Position numbers and translations under genes: made by a program. The notes below the pieces were generated by a model. It saw only the letters and a list, made by a program, of their open reading frames with translations, did no database searches and was not told the origin of the DNA. From Streptomyces sp. B21-083 (GTDB taxonomy: Bacteria; Actinomycetota; Actinomycetes; Streptomycetales; Streptomycetaceae), in the NCBI RefSeq assembly GCF_036898825.1, contig NZ_JARUND010000002.1, positions 3,348,001 to 3,412,000 of the forward strand: 64,000 nucleotides of DNA. The letters run 5' to 3'. This document shows, piece after piece, positions 12,119 through 21,809 of this stretch (positions are counted from its first letter, which is position 1; the number at the start of each line of letters is the position of its first letter).

Positions 12119-12616
12119 TCACGCGTAGACGAACGGTCCCGGGGACTGGTTTCCGGTGGGGGTGCAGGTCACGGTGATGCCGAAGAGCACCATCTTGAGG
12201 GTGCCGCCGCCCGCGTCCAGGCTGTCCCCGGAGGCGACGGTGCCGGTCAACGGACCGACGACGACCGGGGTTCCGCTGGCCGTGGCCGGGTTCTTGGTGC
12301 CGGTGAAGGCGGTGGTCCCACCGCCGGCCTTGCCCAAGGTCAGTGTGGAGGCGATGGAGTCGGCGGCGAGGGCGAGGGGGGCGTTGATGTTCGAGGTGAC
12401 GGTGATGGTGGCCGAGGTGCCGGACTGGGTTGCGGAGAGAACGGTCGAACCACCGCCGAACAGACCGCAGCTGTAGGTGACTGTCGCGCTGGTGGGGGCG
12501 ACCGCCGCAGCGGCCGGCGCGAAGGCCAGACCGGTGACGGCGAGCGTGCCCGCCGCGAGTACCGCACCGATACCAAGTCGCCTGCTCGCAGGCGGGCGTA
12601 CTGACGTGCTTCTCAT
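12119..12616 (-). CDS. Small secreted beta-sandwich protein
   Basis: A 165-residue exported protein. The signal peptide (RRLGIGAVLAAGTLAVTGLA then APAAAA) precedes a Ser/Thr/Gly-rich all-beta domain with two Cys residues (VTYSCGL and VTCTPTG) that probably form one disulfide across the domain. The layout resembles the Cys-flanked domains of the neighbouring WxL-like protein, so the three genes 12616-9269 may form one surface structure. The start at ATG 12616 gives a proper signal peptide; the open frame upstream does not. No enzymatic motif is visible. Confidence 0.7.
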   Translation of the reverse strand: MRSTSVRPPASRRLGIGAVLAAGTLAVTGLAFAPAAAAVAPTSATVTYSCGLFGGGSTVLSATQSGTSATITVTSNINAPLALAADSIASTLTLGKAGGGTTAFTGTKNPATASGTPVVVGPLTGTVASGDSLDAGGGTLKMVLFGITVTCTPTGNQSPGPFVYA

Positions 12617-12843
12617 CGATCGGATTCCCTTCCCTGGTACGGGAATTGCCATGTGGGGAATTGCGACGTGGGGGGTACGACGGCCGGGTGCGGTCAGCCG
12701 CGGGGCGGGTGCGGGGCGCCGCGCGGGGGAATCTGACGGTCCGTCGGAAGAGCGGGTTCCATTGATGCGTGGGTAGCTCGCGATTACAAGAGACACTCTG
12801 CTGGTTCTTCCGGGGGACCGCGAAAGTGGCCGAAGAGCAACCC

Positions 12844-13227
12844 TCAGCCTGGCTCCCCGGCCTCACCTCGGCCGGCGGACACCGTCAGCCGGAGCACCCC
12901 GTCCGGCGCGGCCACGTGCACCGGGGTCGCGGGCCCGCCCAGATCCCGTACGGCCGCCAGGTCGGCCGCCGGTACATCCTCCGCGTCGGTCACGACCGCC
13001 GCCGCCTCCAGCGACTTCGCGCCCGACGCCACCGCCATCGCCACCGCCGTCCGCAGCGCGCTCAGTTCCAGCGAGTCGAGGGAGACCGTACCGGCGACAT
13101 ACGTACGTCCCGTCTCGTCCCGTACCGCTGCCCCCTCGGGAACCCCGTTGCGGGCCCGGGCGGAGCGGGCCAGGGTGACGATCTTGCGGTCCTCGGGATC
13201 GAGGTCGAGCGCGCTGCTGTCGGTCAT
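12844..13227 (-). CDS. Cytidine-deaminase-like protein lacking catalytic residues
   Basis: A 127-residue protein resembling the cytidine deaminase fold (DRKIVTLARSARARNGVPEG, GRTYVAGTVSLDSLELSALR). It contains no Cys at all, and the HAE and PCxxC zinc motifs of active deaminases are missing. It matches the conserved actinomycete gene that sits between corC and era (Rv2365c in M. tuberculosis, from memory). A structural or regulatory role is more likely than catalysis. The start at ATG 13227 begins the conserved region; an in-frame ATG at 13281 is less likely. The expected neighbour era is displaced 5 kb to the left here. Confidence 0.75.
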   Translation of the reverse strand: MTDSSALDLDPEDRKIVTLARSARARNGVPEGAAVRDETGRTYVAGTVSLDSLELSALRTAVAMAVASGAKSLEAAAVVTDAEDVPAADLAAVRDLGGPATPVHVAAPDGVLRLTVSAGRGEAGEPG

Positions 13228-13365
13228 GCCAAGAGCATACTTACGCGGTTTGTCCCCTGCTGAGGCCACCTGAGGCTTCATGACACAAGGAAGTCACACA
13301 AGAACAGGTATCAGGTGCGGGCGATCAGGGCATGACCCAGGAACCGCGAGCCATGAGGAGGCGTT

Positions 13366-13473
13366 ATGAACCGCCAGACCCGCATCCGCGTCATCCGTCG
13401 GCCCAGCGCTCCTTCGCCCCGCGACCTTCCCATCGACCGCAGGACCCCGTCGGGCCGCATCCTGCCGTACTGA
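13366..13473 (+). CDS. Putative 35-residue basic peptide
   Basis: A short frame begins MNRQTRIRVIRRPSAPSPRD and ends at TGA 13471. It is rich in Arg and Pro (about 11 Arg of 35). A strong ribosome site (GAGGAG, 13355-13360) lies 5 nt before the ATG. It occupies an otherwise empty 278-bp gap between two leftward genes, pointing the other way. I do not recognise a family; the good ribosome site and GC-rich third positions are the only support. Confidence 0.4.
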   Translation: MNRQTRIRVIRRPSAPSPRDLPIDRRTPSGRILPY

Positions 13474-13505
13474 GACCCGTTCGCAGCGCCTGTCCGCAGG
13501 GCCTG

Positions 13506-13865
13506 TCAGGGCCGGTCGAGCCGCAACCGCTCCGCGCGCGGCAGACCGGCCACCACCAGGTCGTAACTGTCCTCGACCAGCTCCCGCACGAGTTGCCCGG
13601 GCAACTCCCCGTCCACCGTCACCGTGTTCCAGTGCCGTTTGTTCATGTGGTAACCGGGGATGATCAGCCCCGGGTGCTCGGCCCGCAGCCGGATCGCGTC
13701 CTGCGGGTCGCACTTCAGGTTGACCGTCAGGGGCCGGTTGTCCAGCCAGGACAGGGCGAACATCTTGCCCAGGACCTTGAAGACCGAGATCTCCGGGCTG
13801 AACGGGAAGTCCTCGACAGCGGCGTTGAAGGACAGGCAGAAGGCACGCAGTTCCTGCGGAGTCAC
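13506..13865 (-). CDS. MmcQ/YjbR family protein
   Basis: A 119-residue protein with the CyaY-like YjbR fold: LRAFCLSFNAAVEDFPFSPE at the N-terminus, then FKVLGKMFALSWL and the hallmark HMNKRHWNTVTVDG near residue 75. Members are double-wing DNA-binding-like proteins of unresolved function. Its start overlaps the corC-like stop by 4 bp (13862-13865), so it belongs to the phoH-ybeY-corC operon. Confidence 0.85.
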   Translation of the reverse strand: MTPQELRAFCLSFNAAVEDFPFSPEISVFKVLGKMFALSWLDNRPLTVNLKCDPQDAIRLRAEHPGLIIPGYHMNKRHWNTVTVDGELPGQLVRELVEDSYDLVVAGLPRAERLRLDRP

Positions 13866-15175
13866 GACTCGCTCCTCTGCTTCTCCTCTTCCGACGCCCC
13901 GGCGGGGTCGGTCGGCTCCACCAGCACCGTCACGATCTTGTTCCGGCGTCCGGCCGCTGCCTCCGCCGTGAGTCGCAGCTCGCGTCCGTCGGGCAGTTCC
14001 ACGACAGCCGAGGCCCCGGCGATCGGTACCCTGCCCAGCGCCTTCGCCAGCAGACCGCCCACCGTCTCCACGTCCTCGTCGTCGTACTCCTCCAGGCCGT
14101 ACAGCTCGCCGAGGTCGGTGATGTCGAGGCGGGCCGTGACCCGGTGACGCTCGTCGCCCAGCTCCTCGACGGGCGGGAGTTCACGGTCGTACTCGTCGGT
14201 GATCTCGCCGACGATCTCCTCAAGGATGTCCTCGATGGTCACGATGCCGGCCGTGCCGCCGTACTCGTCGATGACGACGGCGACGTGGTTGCGGTCGCGC
14301 TGCATCTCGCGGAGCAGGTCACCGGCGTTCTTCGTGTCGGGCACGAAGGCGGCGGCCCGCATCGCCGTCGACACCAGCTCGCTCTCCGCGTCCCGGCTGA
14401 TGTGCGTCTTGCGGACGAGGTCCTTCAGATACACGATGCCGACGACGTCGTCCTCGCTCTCCCCGGTGACCGGAATGCGCGAGAACCCGGAGCGCAGCGC
14501 GAGGGTGAGGGCCTGCCGGATCGTCTTGTACCGCTCGATGACCACCAGATCCGTACGCGGGACCATGACCTCCCGTACGAGGGTGTCGCCCAGCTCGAAG
14601 ACGGAGTGCACCATGCGGCGCTCGTCGTCCTCGATCAGGGACTCCTTCTCGGCCAGGTCGACCAGCGCGCGCAGCTCCGCCTCGGAGGCGAACGGGCCGC
14701 GCCTGAAGCCCTTTCCGGGGGTGAGGGCGTTGCCGATGAGGATGAGGAGGGAGGGGATCGGCCCCATGACGCGGGCCAGCGGCAGCAGGACGTACGCCGC
14801 TGCCGTGGCCGTGTTGAGGGGATGCTGACGCCCGATCGTGCGCGGCGAGACGCCGACCGCGACGTACGAGACGAGCACCATCACGCCGATGGCGACGGCG
14901 AGGGCCTGCCAGGTCTCGTCGAACTTCTGCAGGCAGGCGTAGGTGACAAGCGCGGCGGCGGCCATCTCGCAGACCACGCGCACCAGCAGCGCCACGTTGA
15001 GATAGCGGGTCGGGTCGGCGGCGATCTGCGCGAGCTTGGCGCTGCCGCGCCGACCGCCGCGGACGGCCTCCTCGGCGCGGAAGCTGGAGACGCGCGCGAG
15101 GCCCGCCTCCGCGCAGGCGGCGAGCCAGGCGACGACGACCAGCGCTATGGCACCGGTGACGAGTTGGGGGGTCAT
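13862..15175 (-). CDS. CNNM/CorC-type membrane protein with CBS domains
   Basis: A 437-residue protein in three parts: an N-terminal DUF21/CNNM membrane domain with about four TM segments (residues 1-140), a CBS pair (about 195-315, [20 protein letters not shown] and [20 protein letters not shown]) and a C-terminal CorC_HlyC transporter-associated domain. The family is linked to magnesium/cobalt efflux and formerly annotated as hemolysin. It overlaps ybeY upstream and the YjbR gene downstream by 4 bp each, typical of this core operon. Confidence 0.92.
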   Translation of the reverse strand: MTPQLVTGAIALVVVAWLAACAEAGLARVSSFRAEEAVRGGRRGSAKLAQIAADPTRYLNVALLVRVVCEMAAAALVTYACLQKFDETWQALAVAIGVMVLVSYVAVGVSPRTIGRQHPLNTATAAAYVLLPLARVMGPIPSLLILIGNALTPGKGFRRGPFASEAELRALVDLAEKESLIEDDERRMVHSVFELGDTLVREVMVPRTDLVVIERYKTIRQALTLALRSGFSRIPVTGESEDDVVGIVYLKDLVRKTHISRDAESELVSTAMRAAAFVPDTKNAGDLLREMQRDRNHVAVVIDEYGGTAGIVTIEDILEEIVGEITDEYDRELPPVEELGDERHRVTARLDITDLGELYGLEEYDDEDVETVGGLLAKALGRVPIAGASAVVELPDGRELRLTAEAAAGRRNKIVTVLVEPTDPAGASEEEKQRSES

Positions 15176-15669
15176 GACACCGTCGGGGCGGGCGACGGGC
15201 CGGTCATCCCCCGCTCGCCGCGCCAGCCGTCGACGATGGCGGCCTGGAGGCCGAACATCTCGGCCTTCTCGTCCGGTTCCTCGTGGTCGTAGCCGAGGAG
15301 GTGCAACACGCCGTGGACGGCGAGGAGTTGGAGTTCCTCGTCCATGGAGTGCTGCGTCTCGGCCTCCTTGCCCTGCTTCTCGGCGACCTCGGGGCAGAGC
15401 ACGATGTCACCGAGAAGCCCCTGCGGCGGCTCGTCGTCGTCCTTCGACGGCGGGCGCAGCTCGTCCATGGGGAAGGACATGACGTCGGTCGGACCGGGCA
15501 GGTCCATCCACTGGATGTGCAGTTGCTCCATGGCGTCGGCGTCCACGACGATCACCGAGAGTTCGGAGAGCGGGTGGATGCGCATCCGCGCGAGCGCGTA
15601 GCGGGCGATGTCGAGGATCGCCTGCTCGTCGACCTCGGTTCCGGACTCGTTGTTGACGTCGATCGACAT
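15172..15669 (-). CDS. ybeY: Endoribonuclease YbeY (16S rRNA maturation)
   Basis: A 165-residue single-domain metalloenzyme. The zinc motif [12 protein letters not shown] lies near residue 120, and [20 protein letters not shown] is the other conserved stretch. It takes part in 16S rRNA 3'-end processing and 70S quality control. ATG 15669 gives the normal length; 13 bp separate it from phoH, and its stop overlaps the corC-like start by 4 bp. Confidence 0.95.
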   Translation of the reverse strand: MSIDVNNESGTEVDEQAILDIARYALARMRIHPLSELSVIVVDADAMEQLHIQWMDLPGPTDVMSFPMDELRPPSKDDDEPPQGLLGDIVLCPEVAEKQGKEAETQHSMDEELQLLAVHGVLHLLGYDHEEPDEKAEMFGLQAAIVDGWRGERGMTGPSPAPTVS

Positions 15670-15682
15670 GGTGCTGGTCTGT

Positions 15683-16750
15683 CTACTTCCGTTTGTCGCG
15701 GCTGTCCCGGGCACCCTTGTGGGTGCCGTTCTCCGTACCGTTCTCGTTGTCGTACTTCTCGTACGCGTCGACGATACGGCCGACCAGCTTGTGCCGGACG
15801 ACATCGTGGGAGGTGAGCCGCGAGAAGTGGATGTCGTCGAGGCCTTCGAGGATGTCCTGCACCTGCCGCAGACCGGACTTCGTCCCGGACGGGAGGTCGA
15901 CCTGCGTCACGTCACCCGTGATCACGATCTTCGACTCGAAGCCGAGCCGGGTGAGGAACATCTTCATCTGCTCGGCGCTGGTGTTCTGCGCCTCGTCCAG
16001 GATGATGAAGGCGTCGTTGAGGGTACGGCCACGCATGTATGCCAGCGGCGCCACCTCGATCGTGCCCGAGGCCATCAGCTTCGGGATCGAGTCGGGGTCG
16101 AGCATGTCGTGCAGCGCGTCGTACAGCGGGCGCAGATACGGGTCGATCTTCTCGTACAGCGTGCCCGGGAGGAAGCCGAGCCGCTCGCCCGCCTCCACCG
16201 CCGGGCGGGTCAGGATGATCCGGCTGACCTGCTTGGACTGGAGGGCCTGGACGGCCTTCGCCATGGCGAGATACGTCTTGCCGGTACCGGCCGGACCGAT
16301 GCCGAAGACGATGGTGTTCTTGTCGATGGCGTCGACGTAGCGCTTCTGGTTGAGGGTCTTGGGACGGATGGTGCGGCCCCGCGAGGACAGGATGTTCTGC
16401 GTGAGGACCTCGGCCGGGGTCTCCTGGCCGTCGCCCTCCCCGTTCCCGCTCGCTCTGAGCATGGCGATCGAGCGTTCCACTGCGTCCTCCGTCATCGGCT
16501 GTCCGGTGCGGAGCACCAGCATCATCTCGTCGAACAGGCGCTGGACGAGGGCGACCTCGACCGCTTCGCCCACGGCGCTGACTTCATTGCCCCGGACATG
16601 GATGTCGACCGCCGGGAAGGCCTTCTCGATCGCGCGCAGCAGACTGTCGCTGGAACCCAGCACGGTCACCATGGGGTGCGCGGGCGGGACGGTGAACTGC
16701 GCTCGTGCCTGCCCCCGCGCAGGGGGCTGAGCTGTGGGTGTCTGAGTCAT
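15683..16750 (-). CDS. phoH: PhoH family ATPase
   Basis: A 355-residue cytoplasmic P-loop protein. Walker A is [20 protein letters not shown] near residue 165 and Walker B is IILDEAQNT near 260. The fold is that of an RNA-helicase-like ATPase, and family members act in RNA metabolism. It heads the phoH-ybeY-corC-yjbR operon. The C-terminal tail is rich in Asn/Gly/Lys ([11 protein letters not shown]) and probably disordered. Confidence 0.93.
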   Translation of the reverse strand: MTQTPTAQPPARGQARAQFTVPPAHPMVTVLGSSDSLLRAIEKAFPAVDIHVRGNEVSAVGEAVEVALVQRLFDEMMLVLRTGQPMTEDAVERSIAMLRASGNGEGDGQETPAEVLTQNILSSRGRTIRPKTLNQKRYVDAIDKNTIVFGIGPAGTGKTYLAMAKAVQALQSKQVSRIILTRPAVEAGERLGFLPGTLYEKIDPYLRPLYDALHDMLDPDSIPKLMASGTIEVAPLAYMRGRTLNDAFIILDEAQNTSAEQMKMFLTRLGFESKIVITGDVTQVDLPSGTKSGLRQVQDILEGLDDIHFSRLTSHDVVRHKLVGRIVDAYEKYDNENGTENGTHKGARDSRDKRK

Positions 16751-16903
16751 GGGCCGGCCCTGTAGGCCTGCACGACCTCCTCAATGAGGCACGCTAACCA
16801 CGTGGGTAGCCTTCCGCTCCAAGCCTACGTCGGTGCACTGACAACGCCGTAGGGCTTTTAGCTCACGGTCCGGTGTACGTACCCCGTGGCCCTCCGTACG
16901 CGC

Positions 16904-18031
16904 TCAGGCGGATCTGCGGAATCCGATCGTCGGAACGGCGCGCCGCAGCGGCCAGGGGCGCGGTCTGGCGCTCCTTGGCACCAGGTCCGCCAGGAACGCG
17001 TACCGCCGAAGAGCCGCCGGGTCCTGCTCCTCGTACGACTGGATCTCGCGCCACCAGGCCCCGATCTCGGACCAGCCGGGCGCGGACAGGGAGCCGCCGA
17101 AGTCCTGGACGGAGAGGGCGGCGGTGAGGCCGGCGAAGGCGAGGCGGTCGGCGAGCGGCCAGTTCGCGAGGGTGCCGGTGACGAAGCCCGCCACGAAGAC
17201 GTCGCCGGCGCCCGTGGGGTCGAGGGCCTCGACGGCGATGGCGGGCACCTCGGCGGTCTCTCCCGTCCGCCCGTCCACCGCGTACGCGCCCTGCGCGCCG
17301 AGGGTGACGACCGCGAGCGGTACGTGGTCGGTGAGGGCGTGGGCGGCTTCGCGGGGGCAGTCGGTGCGCGTGTAGCGCATCGCCTCCTCGGCGTTGGGCA
17401 GGAAGGCCTCGCAGTGCTCCAGGTCGGCGAGACCGGCGAGGTCCCAGCGGCCGGTGTCGTCCCAGCCGACGTCGCCGAAGATTCGGGCACCCTTGCGGGC
17501 GGCCTGGGCGATCCAGGAGGCGCGGACGCCCGGGGTGAGGGAGGCGACGGCCGCCCGGGCGTGCGGCGGGCACTCCGGAGACGGCTCCTCGGGGGGCGGC
17601 TCGTGGCCGTGGGAGACCATCGTGCGCTCGCCCTCGTACGCCATCGAGACGGTGACCGGGGAGTGCCAGCCGGGGACCGTGCGTGACGTGGAGAGGTCGA
17701 TGTGCTCGCCCTGTTCGAGGGCGTCCCAGCAGTACTCGCCGTAGTGGTCGTCGCCGAAGGCCGCGGCGAGGGAGGTCCGCAGGCCGAGCCGGGCGAGCGC
17801 GGTGGCCATGTTGGCGACCCCGCCGGGGCTGGACCCCATCCCGCGCGCCCAGGACTCGGTGCCGCGCACCGGGGCGGTGTCGAGGCCGGTGAAGATGATG
17901 TCGAGGAAGACGGTGCCCGTCAGATACACGTCCCACGGAGGTTCGCCGGGCGCGCGCAGGGCGGCCAGGGGATCGACCTGGGCCTGACGGTAGGACGATC
18001 CCTCTCCGGTGGACGCGGTGGACGCGATCAC
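16904..18031 (-). CDS. PfkB-family carbohydrate kinase
   Basis: A 375-residue ribokinase-fold enzyme. The N-terminal PfkB signature appears as SPGGVANMATALARLGLRTS, and the ATP/anion-hole motif DPTGAGDVFVAGFVTG near residue 285 carries the catalytic Asp of the GAGD loop. It phosphorylates a sugar or nucleoside that cannot be named from sequence. The position next to adenosine deaminase makes a nucleoside substrate possible. An Ala/Arg/Pro-rich C-terminal tail extends beyond the usual family length. Confidence 0.88.
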   Translation of the reverse strand: MIASTASTGEGSSYRQAQVDPLAALRAPGEPPWDVYLTGTVFLDIIFTGLDTAPVRGTESWARGMGSSPGGVANMATALARLGLRTSLAAAFGDDHYGEYCWDALEQGEHIDLSTSRTVPGWHSPVTVSMAYEGERTMVSHGHEPPPEEPSPECPPHARAAVASLTPGVRASWIAQAARKGARIFGDVGWDDTGRWDLAGLADLEHCEAFLPNAEEAMRYTRTDCPREAAHALTDHVPLAVVTLGAQGAYAVDGRTGETAEVPAIAVEALDPTGAGDVFVAGFVTGTLANWPLADRLAFAGLTAALSVQDFGGSLSAPGWSEIGAWWREIQSYEEQDPAALRRYAFLADLVPRSARPRPWPLRRAVPTIGFRRSA

Positions 18032-18138
18032 GGTGCGCTCCCTGACGATGGTGCGGATTCAGGCCAGTCTGCACCACACCACTGACAGCGGGCTGTCACT
18101 CCACTCCGGCCACGCCCCCGGAACCTCGGTCACCGCGG

Positions 18139-19134
18139 TCACCGCGCGAACTCGTAGGCCTCCACCTCGGCGAGATACCGAGCCCGCCGCTCCTCGTCGT
18201 GCTCCAGGAACGACGCCAGGAACGAGTTCCGCGCCAGCTCCCGCAACCGCTCCTCGTCCAGGCCCAGGGCTTCGCGTACCGCCCCGAAGTTGTCGCCGAC
18301 GTATCCGCCGAAGTAGGCGGGGTCGTCGGAGTTGACGGTGCAGAGAAGACCCGCGTCGAGCATCGCGGGCAGCGGATGCTCACCCAGTACGTCAACGGCC
18401 CGCAGCCGTACGTTGGACAGCGGGCACAGGGTCAGCGGCACCCGGTCCCGGACGAGCCGCGCGACCAGTTCCGGGTCCTCCATGCAGCGCAGCCCGTGGT
18501 CGATGCGCTCGACGCCGAGGATGTCGAGGGCCTCGGTGATGTACTCCGGCGGCCCCTCCTCCCCCGCGTGCGCGACGCGCCGCAGTCCCAGCCCGGCGGC
18601 GGCCTCGTACACCTCGCGGAACTTCACCGGCGGATGCCCGACCTCGGCGGAGTCCAGCCCGACACCGGCGATCCGGTGGAGATACGGTTTGGCCGCCTCC
18701 AGCGTCTCCATGGCCGACTCGGCGGACTCGTCGCGCAGGAAGCACATGATGAGCTGCGTGGAGATGCCGTGGGCGGACTCGCTCTCCCCCAGTGCCCGCC
18801 ACAGCCCCTCCACGACGGTCCCCATGCTCACACCCCGGGCGAGGTGGGCCTGCGGGTCGAAGAAGATCTCCGCGTGCCGTACGCCCTGCGCGGCGGCCCG
18901 CGCGAGATAGGCGTTCGCGAGGTCCTCGAAGTCCCGCTCGGTGCGCAGGACGGCCATGAGCTCGTAGTACAGGTTCAGAAAGGACTGCAGGTCGTCGAAG
19001 AGATACGCCTTCCGGAGCTCTTCGGTGTCGGCGTACGGCAGCGACACGCCATTACGCGCGGCGAGCTCGAAAGCGAGCTCGGGTTCGAGGGTACCTTCGA
19101 TGTGGAGGTGCAGTTCGGCTTTGGGGAGGGACAT
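18139..19134 (-). CDS. add: Adenosine deaminase
   Basis: A 331-residue amidohydrolase. The metal-binding AELHLHIEG is at residues 5-13, HAGEEGPPEYI near 190 carries the catalytic His and Glu, RIDHGLRC is near 215 and TVNSDDPAYFGG near 270 carries the metal-binding Asp. It converts adenosine (possibly adenine) to the inosine form in purine salvage. The ATG at 19134 is preferred over the adjacent in-frame TTG. The rnz stop lies 20 bp upstream on the same strand. Confidence 0.92.
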   Translation of the reverse strand: MSLPKAELHLHIEGTLEPELAFELAARNGVSLPYADTEELRKAYLFDDLQSFLNLYYELMAVLRTERDFEDLANAYLARAAAQGVRHAEIFFDPQAHLARGVSMGTVVEGLWRALGESESAHGISTQLIMCFLRDESAESAMETLEAAKPYLHRIAGVGLDSAEVGHPPVKFREVYEAAAGLGLRRVAHAGEEGPPEYITEALDILGVERIDHGLRCMEDPELVARLVRDRVPLTLCPLSNVRLRAVDVLGEHPLPAMLDAGLLCTVNSDDPAYFGGYVGDNFGAVREALGLDEERLRELARNSFLASFLEHDEERRARYLAEVEAYEFAR

Positions 19135-19154
19135 CAAAGAATCGTACGACCGGT

Positions 19155-20063
19155 TTACCGCCGTTTCGGAACCGGCACCCTCAGCAGGTCGTACGCGACG
19201 GTCAGCTCCCCCTCGAACCCGGCGGCCCGCGCCTGCCGCTCGAACTCGGCCGGGTCGGAGTAGCGCTGGCTGAAGTGGGTGAGAACGAGATGCCGAACGC
19301 CGGCGTCCCGGGCGACCGCCCCTGCCTGCCCTGCCGTCAAGTGCCCGTGATCGACGGCGAGTTGCTGGTCCTCATCCAGGAAGGTCGACTCGATGACGAG
19401 CATGTCGCACGCCTCGGCGAGCGCGTGCACCCCCTCGCACAACCGGGTGTCCATGACGAACGCGAACCGCTGTCCGCGCCGCAGCTCACTGACGTCGTCG
19501 AGGGTGACGGCCCCGAGGGAGCCCTCCCGCTGGAGGCGCCCGACGTCCGGCCCCTTGATCCCGTGCTCGGCGAGCAGCTCGGGCAGCATGCGCCGCCCGT
19601 CGGGCTCGACGAGGAGATAGCCGTAGGACTCGACGGGGTGGGAGAGCTTCCGCGCTTCGAGCCGATAACTGCCAGCCGTCGCCAGCACACCACCCTCCCC
19701 CGCGACCGGCACCTGGCTGATCTGGACGGTCTCGCGGTAGGCGGTGGCGTACCGCAGCCGGTCGAAGAACTTCTGCCCGGAGCGCGGGTAGTGCGCGGTC
19801 ACCTCGTGCGGGACGCGGTCGAGGTTGATGCGCTGGATGACCCCGGCGAGCCCGAGCGAGTGGTCCCCGTGGAAGTGCGTGACGCAGATCCGGTTGACGT
19901 CGTGGGCGGCGACCCCGGCCCGCAGCATCTGGCGCTGCGTGCCCTCGCCGGGATCGAAGAGGAGTCCCTCGCCGTCCCAGTGGAGCAGGTAGCCGTTGTG
20001 GTTGCGGTGCCGGGTGGGTACCTGGCTGGCGGTGCCGAGGACCACCAATTCACGTGCGGACAT
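19155..20063 (-). CDS. rnz: Ribonuclease Z (tRNA 3' endonuclease)
   Basis: A 302-residue metallo-beta-lactamase-fold nuclease. The zinc motif [13 protein letters not shown] is at about residue 62, the RNase Z-specific PxKxRN region is replaced by the actinomycete form, and the C-terminal VLTHFSQRY carries a metal-binding His. It removes 3' trailers from pre-tRNA. It is 6 bp downstream of the HIT gene. Confidence 0.92.
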   Translation of the reverse strand: MSARELVVLGTASQVPTRHRNHNGYLLHWDGEGLLFDPGEGTQRQMLRAGVAAHDVNRICVTHFHGDHSLGLAGVIQRINLDRVPHEVTAHYPRSGQKFFDRLRYATAYRETVQISQVPVAGEGGVLATAGSYRLEARKLSHPVESYGYLLVEPDGRRMLPELLAEHGIKGPDVGRLQREGSLGAVTLDDVSELRRGQRFAFVMDTRLCEGVHALAEACDMLVIESTFLDEDQQLAVDHGHLTAGQAGAVARDAGVRHLVLTHFSQRYSDPAEFERQARAAGFEGELTVAYDLLRVPVPKRR

Positions 20064-20069
20064 GGCCTG

Positions 20070-20438
20070 TTATCCGGGCGGCCACTGCAGTCCGCGCCCA
20101 CCGAGGAGGTGCGCGTGGGCGTGGAAGACGGTCTGGCCGGCGCCGCTGCCCGTGTTGAAGACGATGCGGTAGCTGTCCAGCTTCTCCTCACCGGCGATCT
20201 CCCCGGCCTCGCGCAGCACATCGGCGGCGATACCCGGTTCGGCGGCGGCGAGGGAGGCCGCGTCGGGGTGGTGGACCTTGGGGATCACCAGGATGTGCGT
20301 CGGCGCCTGGGGATTGATGTCCCGAAAGGCGACGGTGGTGTCCGTCTCCTGGACGATCGTCGCCGGGATGTGCCCCGCGACGATCTTGCAGAACAGACAG
20401 TCGTCCTGCGGTGTCCCGCTCTCGCTCTCGTCTCGCAT
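20070..20438 (-). CDS. HIT (histidine triad) family nucleotide hydrolase
   Basis: A 122-residue Hint-like protein. The triad is in TVFHAHAHLLGGRG at the C-terminus, and the N-terminal CLFCKIVAGHIPATIV and VIPKVHH are standard. Hint proteins hydrolyse nucleoside phosphoramidates and AMP-lysine. This gene is the last core gene before the accessory island. Confidence 0.92.
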   Translation of the reverse strand: MRDESESGTPQDDCLFCKIVAGHIPATIVQETDTTVAFRDINPQAPTHILVIPKVHHPDAASLAAAEPGIAADVLREAGEIAGEEKLDSYRIVFNTGSGAGQTVFHAHAHLLGGRGLQWPPG

Positions 20439-20927
20439 GCGTGTGCCTCCTCACGCTCGCCGATCATTATGTGGGCATGGTATCGGCACCCCTGAAAGCT
20501 GCGACTCGGCGCACAACACGCACTACCCCCGGCCTTGCTGCCCCCGCGTCACGAACCACTCCGCCACATTTGTCGGAAGTGGGTTACTCAAAGGTCAGGG
20601 CGTGTCGCACTTTCCGCGGACCGAGCACCTCGACCGCGGCAGGATGTCGTCCGACCGTGACCTTGTCTCCTGTCAGCGGAATCAAGGCTGAGGCGTCGCC
20701 CACTCATGCAGTCGGCATGTGTGGCCCTCAGCGAGCAGGGCCGCAAGCTTTCAGAGGCGGCCTGCTCCTCTGTTCAGCCTGAACACCCCGTGATCCACAG
20801 GACGTTCAGCGCGTCACAGCGAACCGCCCCACCTCCGCCGAGCAGCTGTTGCCCCAACGACAACGGGCCAGCTCTGCCCGGCGCGGGCCTTCCCGGAAAG
20901 GAGGGACCGTACCCGGCACGCCGGATG
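20439..20927. other. Left flank of the accessory island, no intact gene
   Basis: About 490 bp upstream of the HIT gene holds no convincing coding sequence. A 35-codon minus-strand stretch (20588-20695) reads with an LTGDKVTVGRHPAAVEVLG segment like the propeptide of secreted subtilisins, with no start and a stop soon after; it may be a relic. This region should also contain the promoter of the hit-rnz operon. Confidence 0.4.
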
Positions 20928-21182
20928 CTATGGGGCAGGCTCGTCGTTCACCTGAGCCACCCGCGCCCCGGCAATCCCCAGGGACTCGACAATCCGACCG
21001 GCTGTGTCTGCGGTAAATAGACCCCTGGTCACGCTGAGGCCGAACTGAGGCGCAGGAGGATGGTCCACCTCCCGCTGTAGAAAGAATGCCTCGCCTTCCG
21101 CCGGAGAGAAAGCGAAGCAGAACCACTCCGCGAGATCGTCTTGGACGATCTCCGGACTGTCCCAGCGCGCTTCCAACGCCAT
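20928..21182 (-). pseudogene. Fragment of an unrecognised protein
   Basis: An open frame of 84 codons ends ARVAQVNDEPAP and has protein-like composition (LAEWFCFAFSPAEGEAFFLQ). The frame stays open upstream of the first ATG for at least 25 more sense-like codons (LREIRWLAEVNIDRM) and then runs into the decayed transposase region without a start. It therefore looks like the 3' part of a gene cut by an insertion. I do not recognise the family. Confidence 0.45.
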
Positions 21183-21289
21183 ACGGTCGATATTGACCTC
21201 AGCGAGCCACCTGATCTCGCGCAGACTGACATCTCGTTCGGGAATCCTCTTCAGCCCGGTCGGACCCGACTCCCCGGAAAGCAGGTGTC

Positions 21290-21718
21290 CTGGTTCGCCG
21301 TCACCGCTACGCCCGTGAACTCTCCTTCTACCGCTGCCACTCGGCCACTCCCGTCACCCTGCCCGATCTTGGGATGTGGCGTGCTGCAGGTGGCGCGTTG
21401 AGGAGGACTTCCAGACCGCCAAGGGCGTCTACGACCTGGACCAGACCACCCGTTGGACCTCCTGGATGCGCTGGACTTTGATCAGCATGCGCCGCCGCCG
21501 TCCTGGCCGTCACCCGCACCACCACGGCCACCACCGCCGACAGCGAACTCGTCCCGGTCAGCGGCCGCGAACTGCTCCGACTCCTGCAGATCGCCACCCT
21601 GCCCCACCCCCAACGCGACCACCTCCTGTACTAGTCCGGCATGCGCCGTGACCACCAACATCAAGCCGCCGAAGCCCACCGCAGATGGAACAACATCACC
21701 GCCACCACAACAACCTGA
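21290..21718 (+). pseudogene. Decayed IS4/IS701-type transposase C-terminus
   Basis: Pieces of a DDE transposase are spread over several frames: RYARELSFYRCHSA, then RWRVEEDFQTAKGVYDLDQT (the conserved Glu region), RWTSWMRWTL, then AVLAVTRTTTATTADSELVP and finally AEAHRRWNNITATTTT before a stop at 21716. At least two frameshifts and an in-frame TAG (near 21632) separate them. The N-terminal two thirds are absent. It marks an older insertion beside the IS630 element. Confidence 0.7.
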
Positions 21719-21792
21719 CCAGTAACAACACCCTACCGATCAAGGAACTACAGCTGCCGTGTCAGATTGAGGATAAAAAATGCTCACTCTCG

Positions 21793-21809
21793 CTAGAGAT
21801 CTTTAACGG
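21793..21809 (+). repeat. Left terminal inverted repeat of the IS630 element
   Basis: CTAGAGATCTTTAACGG matches the reverse complement of the right end at 16 of 17 positions. After a 4-base divergent patch the similarity resumes with GGTTACG on both sides, giving an imperfect repeat of about 33 bp. Confidence 0.9.

Noticed and set aside
20588..20695. Minus-strand LTGDKVTVG-type stretch resembling a subtilisin propeptide
   Set aside because: Only about 35 codons, no start and no catalytic region; too short to call more than a possible relic.
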